A DNA stretch of 17,183 nucleotides from CAZWDO01 sp964632485 [NCBI: uncultured bacterium] (GCA_964632485.1 CAZWDO010000040.1:1-17183); one strand, 5' to 3'. Counted from the stretch's first letter, positions 7,327 through 15,909 are shown. Made by a program: numbers and translations. Notes: generated by a model not told the origin, from the letters alone.

Positions 7327-9519
7327 TTGGAGCATCCCTTTATTCAACTCATTGCCCACGAACTGGCCATCAAACCCTGGCAGATTAATGCCGCGGTTGA
7401 ACTGCTGGACAACGACAACACGATACCCTTTATCGCCCGCTATCGAAAAGAAATGACCGGTTCCCTCAACGAAGTGGAACTGCGCCAGATTGAGAAACGC
7501 ATTGAATATCTCCGTAATCTCGAAAAACGCAAAAACGAAGTTCTTGAATCGATTGAAAAACAGGGTAAGCTCACTGAAGAACTAAAAGCCAGGATACTCA
7601 GCGCTGAACAACTGGTCGAAGTGGAAGACCTCTATTTGCCCTATCGTCCTAAAAAACATACTAAAGGTCAAAAAGCCAGGGAAATGGGTCTGGAACCGTT
7701 AGCCGAATTGATCTGGCGACGGGATACAACGAAAGGAACTCCCCAGGATTACTACCGTGTCTATCTCAATTCAGATGCAGGTCTGGAAACCGTTGCTCAG
7801 GTTGAAGAATGGGTGGGATACCTCCTCACGGAAATGATCAGCGACCAGGCAGAGTACAGGGAAACAGTCCGCCGCGCGTTTACGCAGGAAGGGATGATTA
7901 AATCGGTAAAAACTAAAACCGAAACAGAATCCGCCGAATATGAGATGTATTACGACTATGAAGAAGCAATCAACCACATCAAACCGCACCGTATTCTGGC
8001 GATTAATCGCGGGGAACTTGAAAATATCCTGAAAGTAAAAATCGTGATCGGCCAGGAAAATCTGCAAGCAGCCTTAGAGAAGCAAATACTGAATCATCCT
8101 CACCATATTTTTAATGAATTGCTCAAAAGTTGCTTAGAAAATGCCTATAAAAAATCAATTGTTCCGGCGATTGAACGTGAGTTTCGCAATTTATTGACTG
8201 AAGAGGCGGAACTCCATGCCATCAAGGTTTTTGGCGCCAACCTAAAAAACCTGTTGCTGACGCCGCCGGTCCGCCAAAAAATAATCATGGGCATTGATCC
8301 GGGATTCCGAACGGGTTGCAAAGTAGCAGTCATCAATGCGTATGGCGAATATCTGGAGGGAACGACCATCTACCCGACTCCTCCGCATAATAAAACCACC
8401 GAATCGCGTCAGACCGTTGTATCGCTGATTAAAAAGCACAATATCGACGTAATTGCCATCGGTAACGGTACAGCATCGCGTGAAACCGAACAGTTTATCG
8501 CTGATACGATCAGTCAGGTTGAACATCCGGTTCTCTATATGATCGTCAATGAAGCCGGGGCATCGGTATATTCCGCTTCCGAGCTGGCTCTGGAAGAATT
8601 CCCCGAACTGGATGCCAGTATGCGCGGCAATATTTCCATCGCGCGCCGTTTGCTGGACCCATTGTCGGAATTAGTCAAGATCGATCCCAAATCGATTGGA
8701 GTAGGACTTTACCAACACGATGTGAATCAGAAAGAACTGGAGGCAGAACTGGAAAATGTGGTGAAACATTGTGTCAACTATGTGGGAGTGGACATCAACC
8801 AGGCCAGTTCAGCCCTGCTCCAAAACGTATCGGGTATCACCAAAAAAATCGCCCGTTCGCTCTATCAACACCGCCTCCATAACGGTCCTTTTCGGTCCCG
8901 CCAGGAATTGATGAAAGTACCGGGAATTGGCGAGCACACATTTCAACAGGCCGCCGGATTCCTGCGAATAGCCGATGGACCCAATCCTATGGACAATACC
9001 AATATCCATCCGGAATCCTATCCGGTCTGCGAAAAACTGTTCCAGCGATTCAACCTCCCTTTGAATAATATCCGCCAATCTTTTCAACAGATTAAACTGA
9101 AAATGAAACTGGAAAAATGCAATATAGAAAAGCTGGCCGAAGAGCTGGAAGTTGGAGAACCCACCTTGCAGGATATCTTTGAAAATCTGGAAAAACCGGG
9201 CCGCGATCCCCGCGACGAACTGCCCAAACCGATTTTTCGCAGTGATATATTAAAGTTGGATGATTTGAAAGAGGGGATGGAACTGACCGGAACCGTCCGC
9301 AATGTCGTCGATTTCGGCGCATTTGTCGATATCGGGATCAAACGGGACGCTTTGCTCCATAAATCGGAAATCGCCAATCGCTATGTCGCCGATCCAATGG
9401 AATTCCTCTCTGTTGGGGATAATATTCGCGTAACAGTGATCAAAATCGATTTGAATAAAGAACGCGTTTCACTTTCCATGCGCCAGGTTAACCCAAACAC
9501 ACAAAGCGAGTCTTTATGA
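7327..9519 (+). CDS. tex: Tex family S1 RNA-binding protein
   Basis: About 730 residues, close to the usual Tex length. Order: a helical N-terminal region (ELLDNDNTIPFIARYRKEMTG is the family hallmark), a YqgF/RNase H-like domain from about residue 318 (IIMGIDPGFRTGCKVAVI), helix-hairpin-helix repeats near 528 (LMKVPGIGEHTFQQAAGFLRI) and a C-terminal S1 domain at about 649-718 (GTVRNVVDFGAFVDIG). Tex binds nucleic acid and is linked to transcription fidelity and stress tolerance. A GTG at 7279 would give a 16-codon longer protein. TTG at 7327 has AAGGAG exactly 6 bases upstream and gives the usual family N-terminus, so I prefer it. The 3' end overlaps the M16 peptidase gene by 4 bases. Confidence 0.93.
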   Translation: MEHPFIQLIAHELAIKPWQINAAVELLDNDNTIPFIARYRKEMTGSLNEVELRQIEKRIEYLRNLEKRKNEVLESIEKQGKLTEELKARILSAEQLVEVEDLYLPYRPKKHTKGQKAREMGLEPLAELIWRRDTTKGTPQDYYRVYLNSDAGLETVAQVEEWVGYLLTEMISDQAEYRETVRRAFTQEGMIKSVKTKTETESAEYEMYYDYEEAINHIKPHRILAINRGELENILKVKIVIGQENLQAALEKQILNHPHHIFNELLKSCLENAYKKSIVPAIEREFRNLLTEEAELHAIKVFGANLKNLLLTPPVRQKIIMGIDPGFRTGCKVAVINAYGEYLEGTTIYPTPPHNKTTESRQTVVSLIKKHNIDVIAIGNGTASRETEQFIADTISQVEHPVLYMIVNEAGASVYSASELALEEFPELDASMRGNISIARRLLDPLSELVKIDPKSIGVGLYQHDVNQKELEAELENVVKHCVNYVGVDINQASSALLQNVSGITKKIARSLYQHRLHNGPFRSRQELMKVPGIGEHTFQQAAGFLRIADGPNPMDNTNIHPESYPVCEKLFQRFNLPLNNIRQSFQQIKLKMKLEKCNIEKLAEELEVGEPTLQDIFENLEKPGRDPRDELPKPIFRSDILKLDDLKEGMELTGTVRNVVDFGAFVDIGIKRDALLHKSEIANRYVADPMEFLSVGDNIRVTVIKIDLNKERVSLSMRQVNPNTQSESL

Positions 9520-10820
9520 TCCACGCTCCTATTGAAAAAACTGTTTTGGAAAATGGTTTGACAATCTATTCGGAAAACAGCCCGCACTTTAATTCTATCG
9601 CATTGGGTATATGGATTCGTACCGGCGTTATCGATGAATCTGCGCTGAATATGGGTATTTCACATTTTATTGAACATATGAATTTTAAAGGAACCGAAAA
9701 ACGAAACCCCTTTGAAATCGCCAATTTTCTCGAATCGAACGGGGGTCAGATTAATGCCTTCACCAGTCGCGAACTTACTTGTTTCTATGTCCGGATTCTG
9801 CCGGAGCACTTAGAACAGGCGATCGATCTGCTCAACGACATTATCTACCACTCCATATTCCCTCCGGATGAAATTGAAAAAGAAAAATTGATTGTACTCG
9901 AAGAATTGCGCGACGTATGGGATAATCCCAGCGAGTTGGCAGGCGACCTGTTCTATGAAACATTTTTCGGGGATCACCCATTGGGATATCAAATCCTCGG
10001 CTCAAAAGAAACTATCAACAGCTTTACCCGCAACCAGTTAATTGAATACCGGGAGAAACAGTATCATCCCGGAAATGTCGTAATCAGCGCCTCAGGCCCT
10101 GTTGAACATCAGCGTCTTATCGATCTGATCTATCATTATTTTCAACCCTCTATGACCTCTCGGCCACAAACTGACTCCATTTCAACGTTTTCCTTCACTC
10201 ACCAGGCTAAAAGCTATTTGATCAACACCAAACTCAGCCAAATTCATCTCTGTATGGGTTGTCCGGTTATGAGTTATCACGACGCCAACAAATGGGAGCT
10301 CATTCTGTTCAACACCCTGCTGGGCAGTGGCATGTCTTCGATCCTTTTTCAGGAAATCCGTGAAAAACTCGGCATCGCTTATTCAATTACAAGCTTTATC
10401 GATTTCTATCAGCATATCGGTATCTGGGCTATTTACTGGTCCACTGAACACAAAAAATTAAAGCCATCATTTGAAAAAGTTCAGACACTAATCAATAGTC
10501 TCGGTAAAGAATATCCCATCACCCAAAATCAGTTGGATAGCGCTAAAAACCAGCTTAAAAGTTCTCTATTAATGTCCCAGGAAAGTGTTTCAAACCGCAT
10601 GAACCGACTCGCGAAGAACCACATCTATTATGGACGTATCATCCCTATCGAAGAGATTATTGGCCATATCGATGCCATCAACTTGGAACATCTACTGCAT
10701 ATCACCCAGCGCCTTATAATCGATAAACCCATGACAATCACTGCCGTCGGACACTTTAAAAAGATACCGGATTATTTGCCCGAAGTAACAATGCAAAAAA
10801 TGGATAGTATTATTCACTAA
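9516..10820 (+). CDS. M16 family zinc metallopeptidase (processing-protease type)
   Basis: 434 residues with the inverse zinc motif HFIEH (His50, Glu53, His54). The third ligand candidate, Glu130, lies in VLEELRDVWDNP, 76 residues after His54, the spacing expected for catalytically competent M16 subunits. The C-terminal half carries REKLGIAYSITSF, matching the conserved RGLAYS-like segment that helps bind substrate. This length fits the M16B class resembling mitochondrial processing peptidase beta and bacterial PqqL/YmxG-type proteases. No signal peptide is evident, so it is probably cytoplasmic. It overlaps tex by 4 bases (ATGA), so the two are co-transcribed and probably translationally coupled. 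HMNFKGT replaces the usual HMLFKGT. Confidence 0.93.
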   Translation: MIHAPIEKTVLENGLTIYSENSPHFNSIALGIWIRTGVIDESALNMGISHFIEHMNFKGTEKRNPFEIANFLESNGGQINAFTSRELTCFYVRILPEHLEQAIDLLNDIIYHSIFPPDEIEKEKLIVLEELRDVWDNPSELAGDLFYETFFGDHPLGYQILGSKETINSFTRNQLIEYREKQYHPGNVVISASGPVEHQRLIDLIYHYFQPSMTSRPQTDSISTFSFTHQAKSYLINTKLSQIHLCMGCPVMSYHDANKWELILFNTLLGSGMSSILFQEIREKLGIAYSITSFIDFYQHIGIWAIYWSTEHKKLKPSFEKVQTLINSLGKEYPITQNQLDSAKNQLKSSLLMSQESVSNRMNRLAKNHIYYGRIIPIEEIIGHIDAINLEHLLHITQRLIIDKPMTITAVGHFKKIPDYLPEVTMQKMDSIIH

Positions 10821-10845
10821 AGAAAAAACTATTTTTTTTGCAAAC

Positions 10846-10873
10846 TTGATTTTATTTCAATTTCATATATATT
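10846..10873 (+). promoter_or_regulatory. Candidate promoter for the CBS-domain gene
   Basis: TTGATT (10846-10851), a 16-base spacer and TATATT (10868-10873), in a strongly A/T-rich stretch. It lies about 35 bases upstream of the ATG. TTGCAA at 10838 is an alternative -35. Confidence 0.5.
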
Positions 10874-10907
10874 GAAAGTAAAACCACACCTATCAAAGGA
10901 GTATCTC

Positions 10908-11354
10908 ATGAAAGTTGAGCAAATCCTGAAGGACAAATCCAACGAAATTATTAGTATCGATCATGAGGCCGTCATTGCCGATGCGGTACGCCTATTAAGT
11001 GAAAAACATATAGGCGTTTTGATCGTCAATGATCAGCATGGAAAAATTCACGGTATTATTTCCGAACGCGATATCGTAAAAGCCTGCCATAGTAATCCGG
11101 GAAACGTCAAAGGTTTATCCGTAGCAAACGTCATGACTCCAAGAGAGAAACTGATCATTGCCACTCAGTCCGATGATATTAATGCCATCATGAATATGAT
11201 GACTAATAATCGCATTCGCCATATCCCAGTGATCGAAAACAACCAAATAATCGGCATGTTGTCAATTGGTGATATTATCAAAGCGATCCTGGAAGTAGCC
11301 CATCATGAAAACAGAATGCTGAAGGATTTTATAGACGCAAAGTACCCGGCCTGA
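10908..11354 (+). CDS. Two-CBS-domain protein
   Basis: 148 residues made almost entirely of a tandem CBS pair (a Bateman module). CBS1 spans about residues 8-62 (AVIADAVRLLSEKHIGVLIVND, then IHGIISERDIVKA). CBS2 spans about 72-128 (VMTPREKLIIATQSDDINAI, then RHIPVIENNQIIGMLSIGDIIK). Such modules bind adenine nucleotides and act as energy sensors or regulatory subunits; no effector domain is attached, so its partner is unknown. The ATG at 10908 has AAAGGAG 6 bases upstream; an upstream TTG at 10872 has no SD. It has its own promoter and terminator, so it is monocistronic. Confidence 0.92.
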   Translation: MKVEQILKDKSNEIISIDHEAVIADAVRLLSEKHIGVLIVNDQHGKIHGIISERDIVKACHSNPGNVKGLSVANVMTPREKLIIATQSDDINAIMNMMTNNRIRHIPVIENNQIIGMLSIGDIIKAILEVAHHENRMLKDFIDAKYPA

Positions 11355-11374
11355 ACGCTATATCAATAATTAAT

Positions 11375-11407
11375 AAAAAAAGGCAATAAATGATCATTGC
11401 CTTTTTT
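11375..11407. terminator. Bidirectional rho-independent terminator
   Basis: GGCAAT (11382-11387) pairs with ATTGCC (11396-11401) around an 8-base loop, flanked by A7 on the left and T6 on the right. It serves the CBS-domain gene on the plus strand and the DUF4097 operon on the minus strand. Confidence 0.85.
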
Positions 11408-11475
11408 ATATATAGCGGATCGGGAGTTACAGAAAATCACGAGACGCGTGATTGGTTTCTCACCGATAGATCATC

Positions 11476-12441
11476 TTAATGCAACTGAATATCTCCACTA
11501 AAAGTATTGATATTGACATCTCCTTTAGCTGAACCCAGTTCCAGGCGAAGTTTGGAGCCGGGACCGTGTTCCGATTCCAGCGCTTCATCGTGGGTGATCT
11601 GATTCGAAACACTCCCACTAAACGTTTTAGCTTGCAGGCGAATATCAAGCTTACCGATCAATTCGAGATACACATCACCACTAACACTATTCAAGTCAAT
11701 ACGGGGGGAGCTCAATCCTTTGAAATGGAGTTCGATATCTCCTGAAGTGGTGTTGGCTTTGACGCGTTCAGCCCCCTCGATAGAGCCGGTGATATCGCCG
11801 CTGACACTCTTGATATTCATCTCGCGAACAGGATCCAGGCTAAAGGTGATTTCTCCACTTACGGTTTCAATATCAAGAACTTCAGTATGAACGGCCATTC
11901 CCCCTGATTTTGTCGCATCAAGTTCTTTTTGTCCACGGAAAGTTGAAGTAATTGCGGACAGGCGATGATCTGTTTCTATATCGCCACTGACACTTTGCAA
12001 TGTGATTTCTTTCGCAATAAAACTTCCCGACAAATCACCACTCACACTTTTTAGATAAATTTCATTACTTGCCACATCCTTAAGGGCAATCGAAGCGCTG
12101 ACTGTTGTTATCTTTAGATTTAGATAGGCTGGTAATTCTATCGCCAACTCAACATCACCGTCAATATTCCAACCTGATTTCGGTAGTTTAACTTCAACAT
12201 AAACGGTCGTAGGCGTTGTTTTTATTTCAAGCTTTTCAACATCTTCCCCCAAAAAACCGTCCATTTTAATTTCATGGTTTGCGGTCCCACTCAATTTCAA
12301 ATCACCGGAAACGATGGAAATCTCGAGAAATCTGACCGATTCGGTAATCTCGATTTTCTGATGATAAGCCTGTTTACCTTTAGCGAAAGACAGACTGCAC
12401 ACGGCGAGTAAAAGAATTAGAAAACATGAGCGTTTGAACAT
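11476..12441 (-). CDS. DUF4097-type secreted beta-repeat protein
   Basis: 321 residues with an N-terminal signal peptide (about 1-20, ending SLSFA). The rest is built from repeated turns centred on S-G-D: IVSGDL, SVSGDL, SVSGDI, TVSGEI, SVSGDI, TTSGDI, SVSGDV, TFSGSV, SAKGDV and TFSGDI. This periodic pattern is typical of DUF4097 (putative adhesin) proteins predicted to form a beta-helix or solenoid. No second membrane helix is seen, so it is probably periplasmic or surface-exposed. It starts 13 bases after the anti-sigma stop, with AAGGAAG a few bases upstream; the longer frame to 12513 has no SD. As third gene of a sigma/anti-sigma operon it is likely part of an envelope sensing or response circuit. 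Biochemical role unknown. Confidence 0.85.
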   Translation of the reverse strand: MFKRSCFLILLLAVCSLSFAKGKQAYHQKIEITESVRFLEISIVSGDLKLSGTANHEIKMDGFLGEDVEKLEIKTTPTTVYVEVKLPKSGWNIDGDVELAIELPAYLNLKITTVSASIALKDVASNEIYLKSVSGDLSGSFIAKEITLQSVSGDIETDHRLSAITSTFRGQKELDATKSGGMAVHTEVLDIETVSGEITFSLDPVREMNIKSVSGDITGSIEGAERVKANTTSGDIELHFKGLSSPRIDLNSVSGDVYLELIGKLDIRLQAKTFSGSVSNQITHDEALESEHGPGSKLRLELGSAKGDVNINTFSGDIQLH

Positions 12442-12454
12442 AACACACTTCCTT

Positions 12455-13063
12455 TTAAAAAATAGTTGATAGTTGAGATTGTTCAAGACGTAACGCCAAG
12501 GCCTGGTCCTCAACGACTTTCAACCAATAAGCCAGATCTGAATTCATCGGATAGCGCTGACAAAGTTGAGCGATTTGAGTTCTCAATTTTTGAATTTCAC
12601 TTAATTGTGTTTCGACAAGTGAGTCAATGAGTTCAGACTGACGTGTAGATTGAGGTTGAAACCGGGTGAGTTGGAGTTGCGCCTGGGCCATCGCATATTC
12701 CACTTGAAGCGCTTCCTGATTCCAATTGGTATGATCAGTGGGAACGGAAATTTTTTGATACCAGTTTCTCATCGACCAGGCTGTCATCAGAGTGATGATC
12801 AAGGAAGCAGCGATTAACCATATTTTTTTCTGCCATACTGGTTCAGTAGTAATTTTCATTTCAATCCGCTTCCAAACATCAGGATTGGGTTCAGTAGCGC
12901 GAGTCAGTTTCTTGATTTCCCGGGACAAACGGCAACGCCATTCCCAATACTCACGACAAGAAGAACATTCCTGGATATGAGAATGGGTTTCTTTTAAAAA
13001 CTGCGGATCAACAGTGATTAACGATTCCTCATCCATCTTTTGCCTGAATTCCTGACAGGTCAT
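12455..13063 (-). CDS. Zinc-finger anti-sigma factor, single-pass membrane protein
   Basis: 202 residues. The N-terminal domain has His29-x3-Cys33-x2-Cys36 (HIQECSSC), the zinc-binding anti-sigma (ZAS) signature, preceded by MTCQEFRQKMDEE. One membrane helix spans about 81-97 (IWLIAASLIITLMTAWS). The extracytoplasmic part (about 100-202) is Gln-rich and helical, probably coiled coil (VEYAMAQAQLQLTRF, VETQLSEIQKLRTQIAQL). It should hold the upstream-encoded sigma factor at the membrane until a signal arrives. The ATG overlaps the sigma stop by 4 bases, and GGAGG inside the sigma gene is its SD. The coiled-coil sensor half has no family I recognise. Confidence 0.87.
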   Translation of the reverse strand: MTCQEFRQKMDEESLITVDPQFLKETHSHIQECSSCREYWEWRCRLSREIKKLTRATEPNPDVWKRIEMKITTEPVWQKKIWLIAASLIITLMTAWSMRNWYQKISVPTDHTNWNQEALQVEYAMAQAQLQLTRFQPQSTRQSELIDSLVETQLSEIQKLRTQIAQLCQRYPMNSDLAYWLKVVEDQALALRLEQSQLSTIF

Positions 13064-13575
13064 ATTAATACCTCCTTCAACAGATTACGCGCGCGTCGCA
13101 ACTGCGCTTTTGAGGTTCCAACGGCGATGCCCAATAAATCCCCAATTTCTTCATGCTTGTATCCTTCAACATCATGAAGCACAAATACCATCCGGGCGCC
13201 CAGTGGTAATTGCGTAATCGCCTCTTCCAGTTCAAGTTTCAATAACGGTTCCTCCCTTGCCGGCAAAGCGGCGCTATAATCCTCATTTGTCCATACAACA
13301 CTCTGTTTTTTACGCAAATACCCCCAGGCTTCTCTGACTGCAATGCGATATAGCCAACTTTTCAGAGAAGAACGGCTCTCGAATTTTTCAATTTTCCGCC
13401 AAACAATCAAAAATACGTCCTGGGTGATCTCCTCGGCTTCCGGAACGCGGCCGAGTATCCGGTAAACCAGAGTATATACATACGGCGCCAGGCAATCGTA
13501 CATCAAGCGGAACGCATCTTTATCGCCGGATTGGATTTGCCGGACCAGTCTCTGTTCGTCATGGGAGAGTGACAT
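13060..13575 (-). CDS. ECF-type RNA polymerase sigma factor
   Basis: 171 residues, group 4 sigma-70. Region 2 spans about 10-85 (DAFRLMYDCLAPYVYTLVYR, AEEITQDVFLIVWRK, SSLKSWLYRIAVREAWGYLR). Region 4 spans about 115-168 (LPLGARMVFVLHDVEGYKHE, then EIGDLLGIAVGTSKAQLRRA, a helix-turn-helix). There is no region 1 or 3, as expected. It directs RNA polymerase to a small regulon and is controlled by the overlapping anti-sigma gene. AGGAG lies 4 bases before the ATG. The region-4 boundary RMVFVLHDVEG is typical of members paired with ZAS anti-sigma factors and DUF4097 proteins. Confidence 0.93.
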   Translation of the reverse strand: MSLSHDEQRLVRQIQSGDKDAFRLMYDCLAPYVYTLVYRILGRVPEAEEITQDVFLIVWRKIEKFESRSSLKSWLYRIAVREAWGYLRKKQSVVWTNEDYSAALPAREEPLLKLELEEAITQLPLGARMVFVLHDVEGYKHEEIGDLLGIAVGTSKAQLRRARNLLKEVLI

Positions 13576-13595
13576 GGGACTCCTTTTTCTTTACC

Positions 13596-13624
13596 TATAC
13601 ACTAAGATGAAAAAAAAGTTGAAA
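13596..13624 (-). promoter_or_regulatory. Candidate promoter of the sigma/anti-sigma operon
   Basis: TTTCAA (13624-13619), a 17-base T-rich spacer and TGTATA (13601-13596), about 20 bases before the sigma ATG. It looks housekeeping-type. An ECF-autoregulated promoter cannot be excluded because the sigma factor's recognition motif is unknown. Confidence 0.4.
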
Positions 13625-13667
13625 AGGTTTAAATTTAAATTTTATCGCAGTCTATAATTTTACATTT

Positions 13668-13694
13668 AAAAAAGGGCTGGCGCTACGCCAGCCC
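13668..13694 (-). terminator. Rho-independent terminator of tpx
   Basis: GGGCTGGCG and CGCCAGCCC form a perfect 9-bp stem with a 3-base loop. On the minus strand it is followed by T6 (13673-13668). It lies 17 bases after the tpx stop. Confidence 0.9.
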
Positions 13695-13711
13695 CGTATC
13701 AAGGCTTGTTA

Positions 13712-14215
13712 TTATTGATTCAATGCGTTCAAAGCGGCTGTATAATCGGGTTCCTGACCGATTTCCGGCACCTGCTCCGTGTAGATGATCCGATGGGATT
13801 CATCCAATATGATCACCGAGCGCGAAAAAAGCCCGGTTAACGGACCATCGACGATTTTGAGTCCATAAGCAAGGCCGAAATCGTCCACGCGGAATTCGGA
13901 CAACGTCACGACATTGGCAATGCCTTCAGCCCCGCAGAAACGGGCATGCGCAAAGGGCAAATCACGCGAAATACATAACACAACACAATTGCTCAATCGC
14001 CCCGCTTCCTGATTGAAACGCCGAACAGAAGCGGCGCAAACCGGAGTGTCAATACTGGGGAACACATTCAAAATAAGCCGTTTACCGGCAAAATCCTCAA
14101 GGACAACATCATTCAAATCAGAACGAGTCAGCTTGAATTCAAGCGCAAGCGCGCCTTTTTCCGGCAAATGGCCACTGGTATGAATTTCATTTCCCTTCAA
14201 TTTTATCGCGCTCAT
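13712..14215 (-). CDS. tpx: Thiol peroxidase (atypical 2-Cys peroxiredoxin)
   Basis: 167 residues, the usual Tpx length. It reduces hydrogen peroxide and alkyl peroxides with thioredoxin as donor. The peroxidatic Cys60 lies in PSIDTPVCAASVRRFN and the resolving Cys94 in DLPFAHARFCGAEGI, the Tpx-specific positions. Two further cysteines (77 and 81) precede the resolving one. The N-terminus MSAIKLKGNEIHTSGHLPE is typical. The ATG at 14215 has AAAGGAG 6 bases upstream; the frame stays open to 14455 but that extension has no SD or similarity. No signal peptide is seen. It stands alone with its own terminator. I could not place its promoter with confidence. Confidence 0.95.
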   Translation of the reverse strand: MSAIKLKGNEIHTSGHLPEKGALALEFKLTRSDLNDVVLEDFAGKRLILNVFPSIDTPVCAASVRRFNQEAGRLSNCVVLCISRDLPFAHARFCGAEGIANVVTLSEFRVDDFGLAYGLKIVDGPLTGLFSRSVIILDESHRIIYTEQVPEIGQEPDYTAALNALNQ

Positions 14216-14451
14216 AACATTCTCCTTTAAAAATAATAAATGATTGCATCTAAAATACGTGTTCTCATTCCACTCCCTAAAAGAGTATTTTGTTCCCATA
14301 AAGATTTTATAATTAACGAATTTTACAAAACTCAGATTATTAGACTCTCTATCGATACACAACGCGTCGATTTTGAAAACGACTATATCCCGTGGTAAAA
14401 AGCGCGTTTTAAGAAGGTCAACACCCAATTGCCGATGTTTATTGTGAAATA
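14216..14451. other. tpx upstream region
   Basis: 236 bases between the receptor remnant and tpx. A/T-rich and without a gene; it should contain the tpx promoter, but no -35/-10 pair stands out. The open frame through it is an extension of tpx without a start signal. Confidence 0.45.
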
Positions 14452-15851
14452 TCAAAAGAATACGCGGTAAAGAAGCTTGAAATTACGACCCGGCTCGGGC
14501 ATGACCGATTTTGTTCCCAACCGGAATAGACTTAACAACTCAGGCCAGATTCCTCATTTAATTGCGCATTGCCGACTTCATAGGAAAAAGCCGCAAGATG
14601 AGGACCTTGCGAAAAGAGTTCCTCCGCTGTGGGACCCCGATAGGCGCGGCTGAGTATGACTCCGCTTTTCAACCCACATTTCCAGTTCCATTCGGTCTTT
14701 AGCGAAAGCGAACTCCCATGAAATAATCGACGTTGAATGAACCCGACAACTGGATTAAAAATTCCCTCTTCATCATCATCGGGATCGATCACGCGTTGAT
14801 CGAAACGAGCAGCAGCTTCCACTGACAAGATATCATTTCGCCACCCGCAAAATCCATACAGCGAGGCGGTTTGCTGATCCGTATCCGGAGCAAAGGATAA
14901 CCCGCCGATCTGGTAACGCATCCATTCCACGCTGGCCCCCCATTCACTTTTGAAGCGCGAGGAAAAAATGGTAACAGGATTTACCGTCATGGCGGAATTA
15001 ACCGATTCCACCATAAACGTAAGCGCAACCAAACCGCTGCGTTCCAATTCCTCATGCCGGTAGCGGCGATACTGGCTGGTCAGTGTCAACCGCTCGACTC
15101 CTGACATCGGTTTTTCAACGATAATACGCGAGAGAGCTTGACGCCGATTCATGCGAATCGTAACGTCCCTGGAGTGCCCGCCTTTAAAACCTCCGGGTAT
15201 CCCATAATGGTTGTCATATAGGCCAATCGCTCCACCCATCGCGCCCCAGCGGCGGAAACAGGCAGTTCCAAACGAAACATCTTCGGCGGCCATGGCAGTA
15301 TTAGCAAGCGTCCCCCGGGGCGAGTCCACATCCCGAGAACGGCGCAATGTTCCTTTTGCTGTAAACCCCCAATTATAATACGGAAAAGAAAAAGCGACTC
15401 CTTGAGCAATCCCCCGATTCACCGATTCCACCTGCATCGAACAATTACCAGTTCCTTTATTGGGATGGGAAGCAGGAATCGCATTTCGGCGCACACGAAC
15501 GCTATCCATTTGAAATGGCGCGCTTTTCAGCTCAACAATGAGCTGAGTCTGTTGATACGCTGTGATTTGCGTTTGACGCGTTTCTTCTTCGTACCCTACG
15601 CGTTTGAAATTAATTCTATAATTTCCAGAAGGAAGCGAATCTATATAAAACGAACCGTCCCGATGGGAAAGAACTTTCAAATTAAGATCGGGAAGCTCAA
15701 TTTGACAATATTCCAATTGGTCATGGGTTTCCTGATCAAAAATTCGTCCCCAAATGGTTCCCGTCTTAAGATTGCCCGTCACCCGATCAGGCGCAAGGAA
15801 AGCCAAACCGAACAAAAACCATATCCAATTATTTCTCATAATCACCTTCAT
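14452..15851 (-). pseudogene. Decayed TonB-dependent outer-membrane receptor
   Basis: The open part (14532-15851, 439 codons) has a signal peptide (about 1-26), a carboxypeptidase-regulatory-like domain (about 31-110, GTIWGRIFDQETHDQLEYCQ, DGSFYIDSLPSGNYRI) and then barrel strands (WGFTAKGTLRRSRDVDSPRG, DNHYGIPGGFKGGHSRDV, AYRGPTAEELFSQGPHLAAF). The plug, expected between the two, is missing: the join is near residues 125-150 (15400-15480). The frame stops at 14532-14534 after EVGNAQLNEESGLSC, far short of a full barrel. In a shifted frame 14544-14452 reads PELLSLFRLGTK then SVMPEPGRNFKLLYRVFF and a stop, a typical receptor C-terminus with terminal Phe. So a second internal stretch was lost out of frame. 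ATGs at 15851 and 15839 both exist; AAGGTGAT precedes the second. Intact relatives resemble ZnuD-like metal receptors. It should be non-functional. Confidence 0.82.
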
Positions 15852-15909
15852 TTAAATTCCGCGCGATTATTAGCGCCAGAATAAGTTAAATCAGAAATAT
15901 GCACAAAAT

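Noticed and set aside
11640-12120. Tandem DNA repeat or CRISPR-like array (recurring ATATCxCCACTGACACT motif)
   Set aside because: The repeats are the codons for the SVSGD turns of the DUF4097 protein. They are degenerate and spaced by coding sequence, not by unique spacers of constant length.
14216-14455. 80-residue N-terminal extension of thiol peroxidase
   Set aside because: The extension has no start signal. The ATG at 14215 has a well-placed AAAGGAG and gives the normal Tpx length.
15402-15884. 160-codon plus-strand ORF
   Set aside because: It is antisense to the carboxypeptidase-like domain of the receptor remnant, with no SD or domain.
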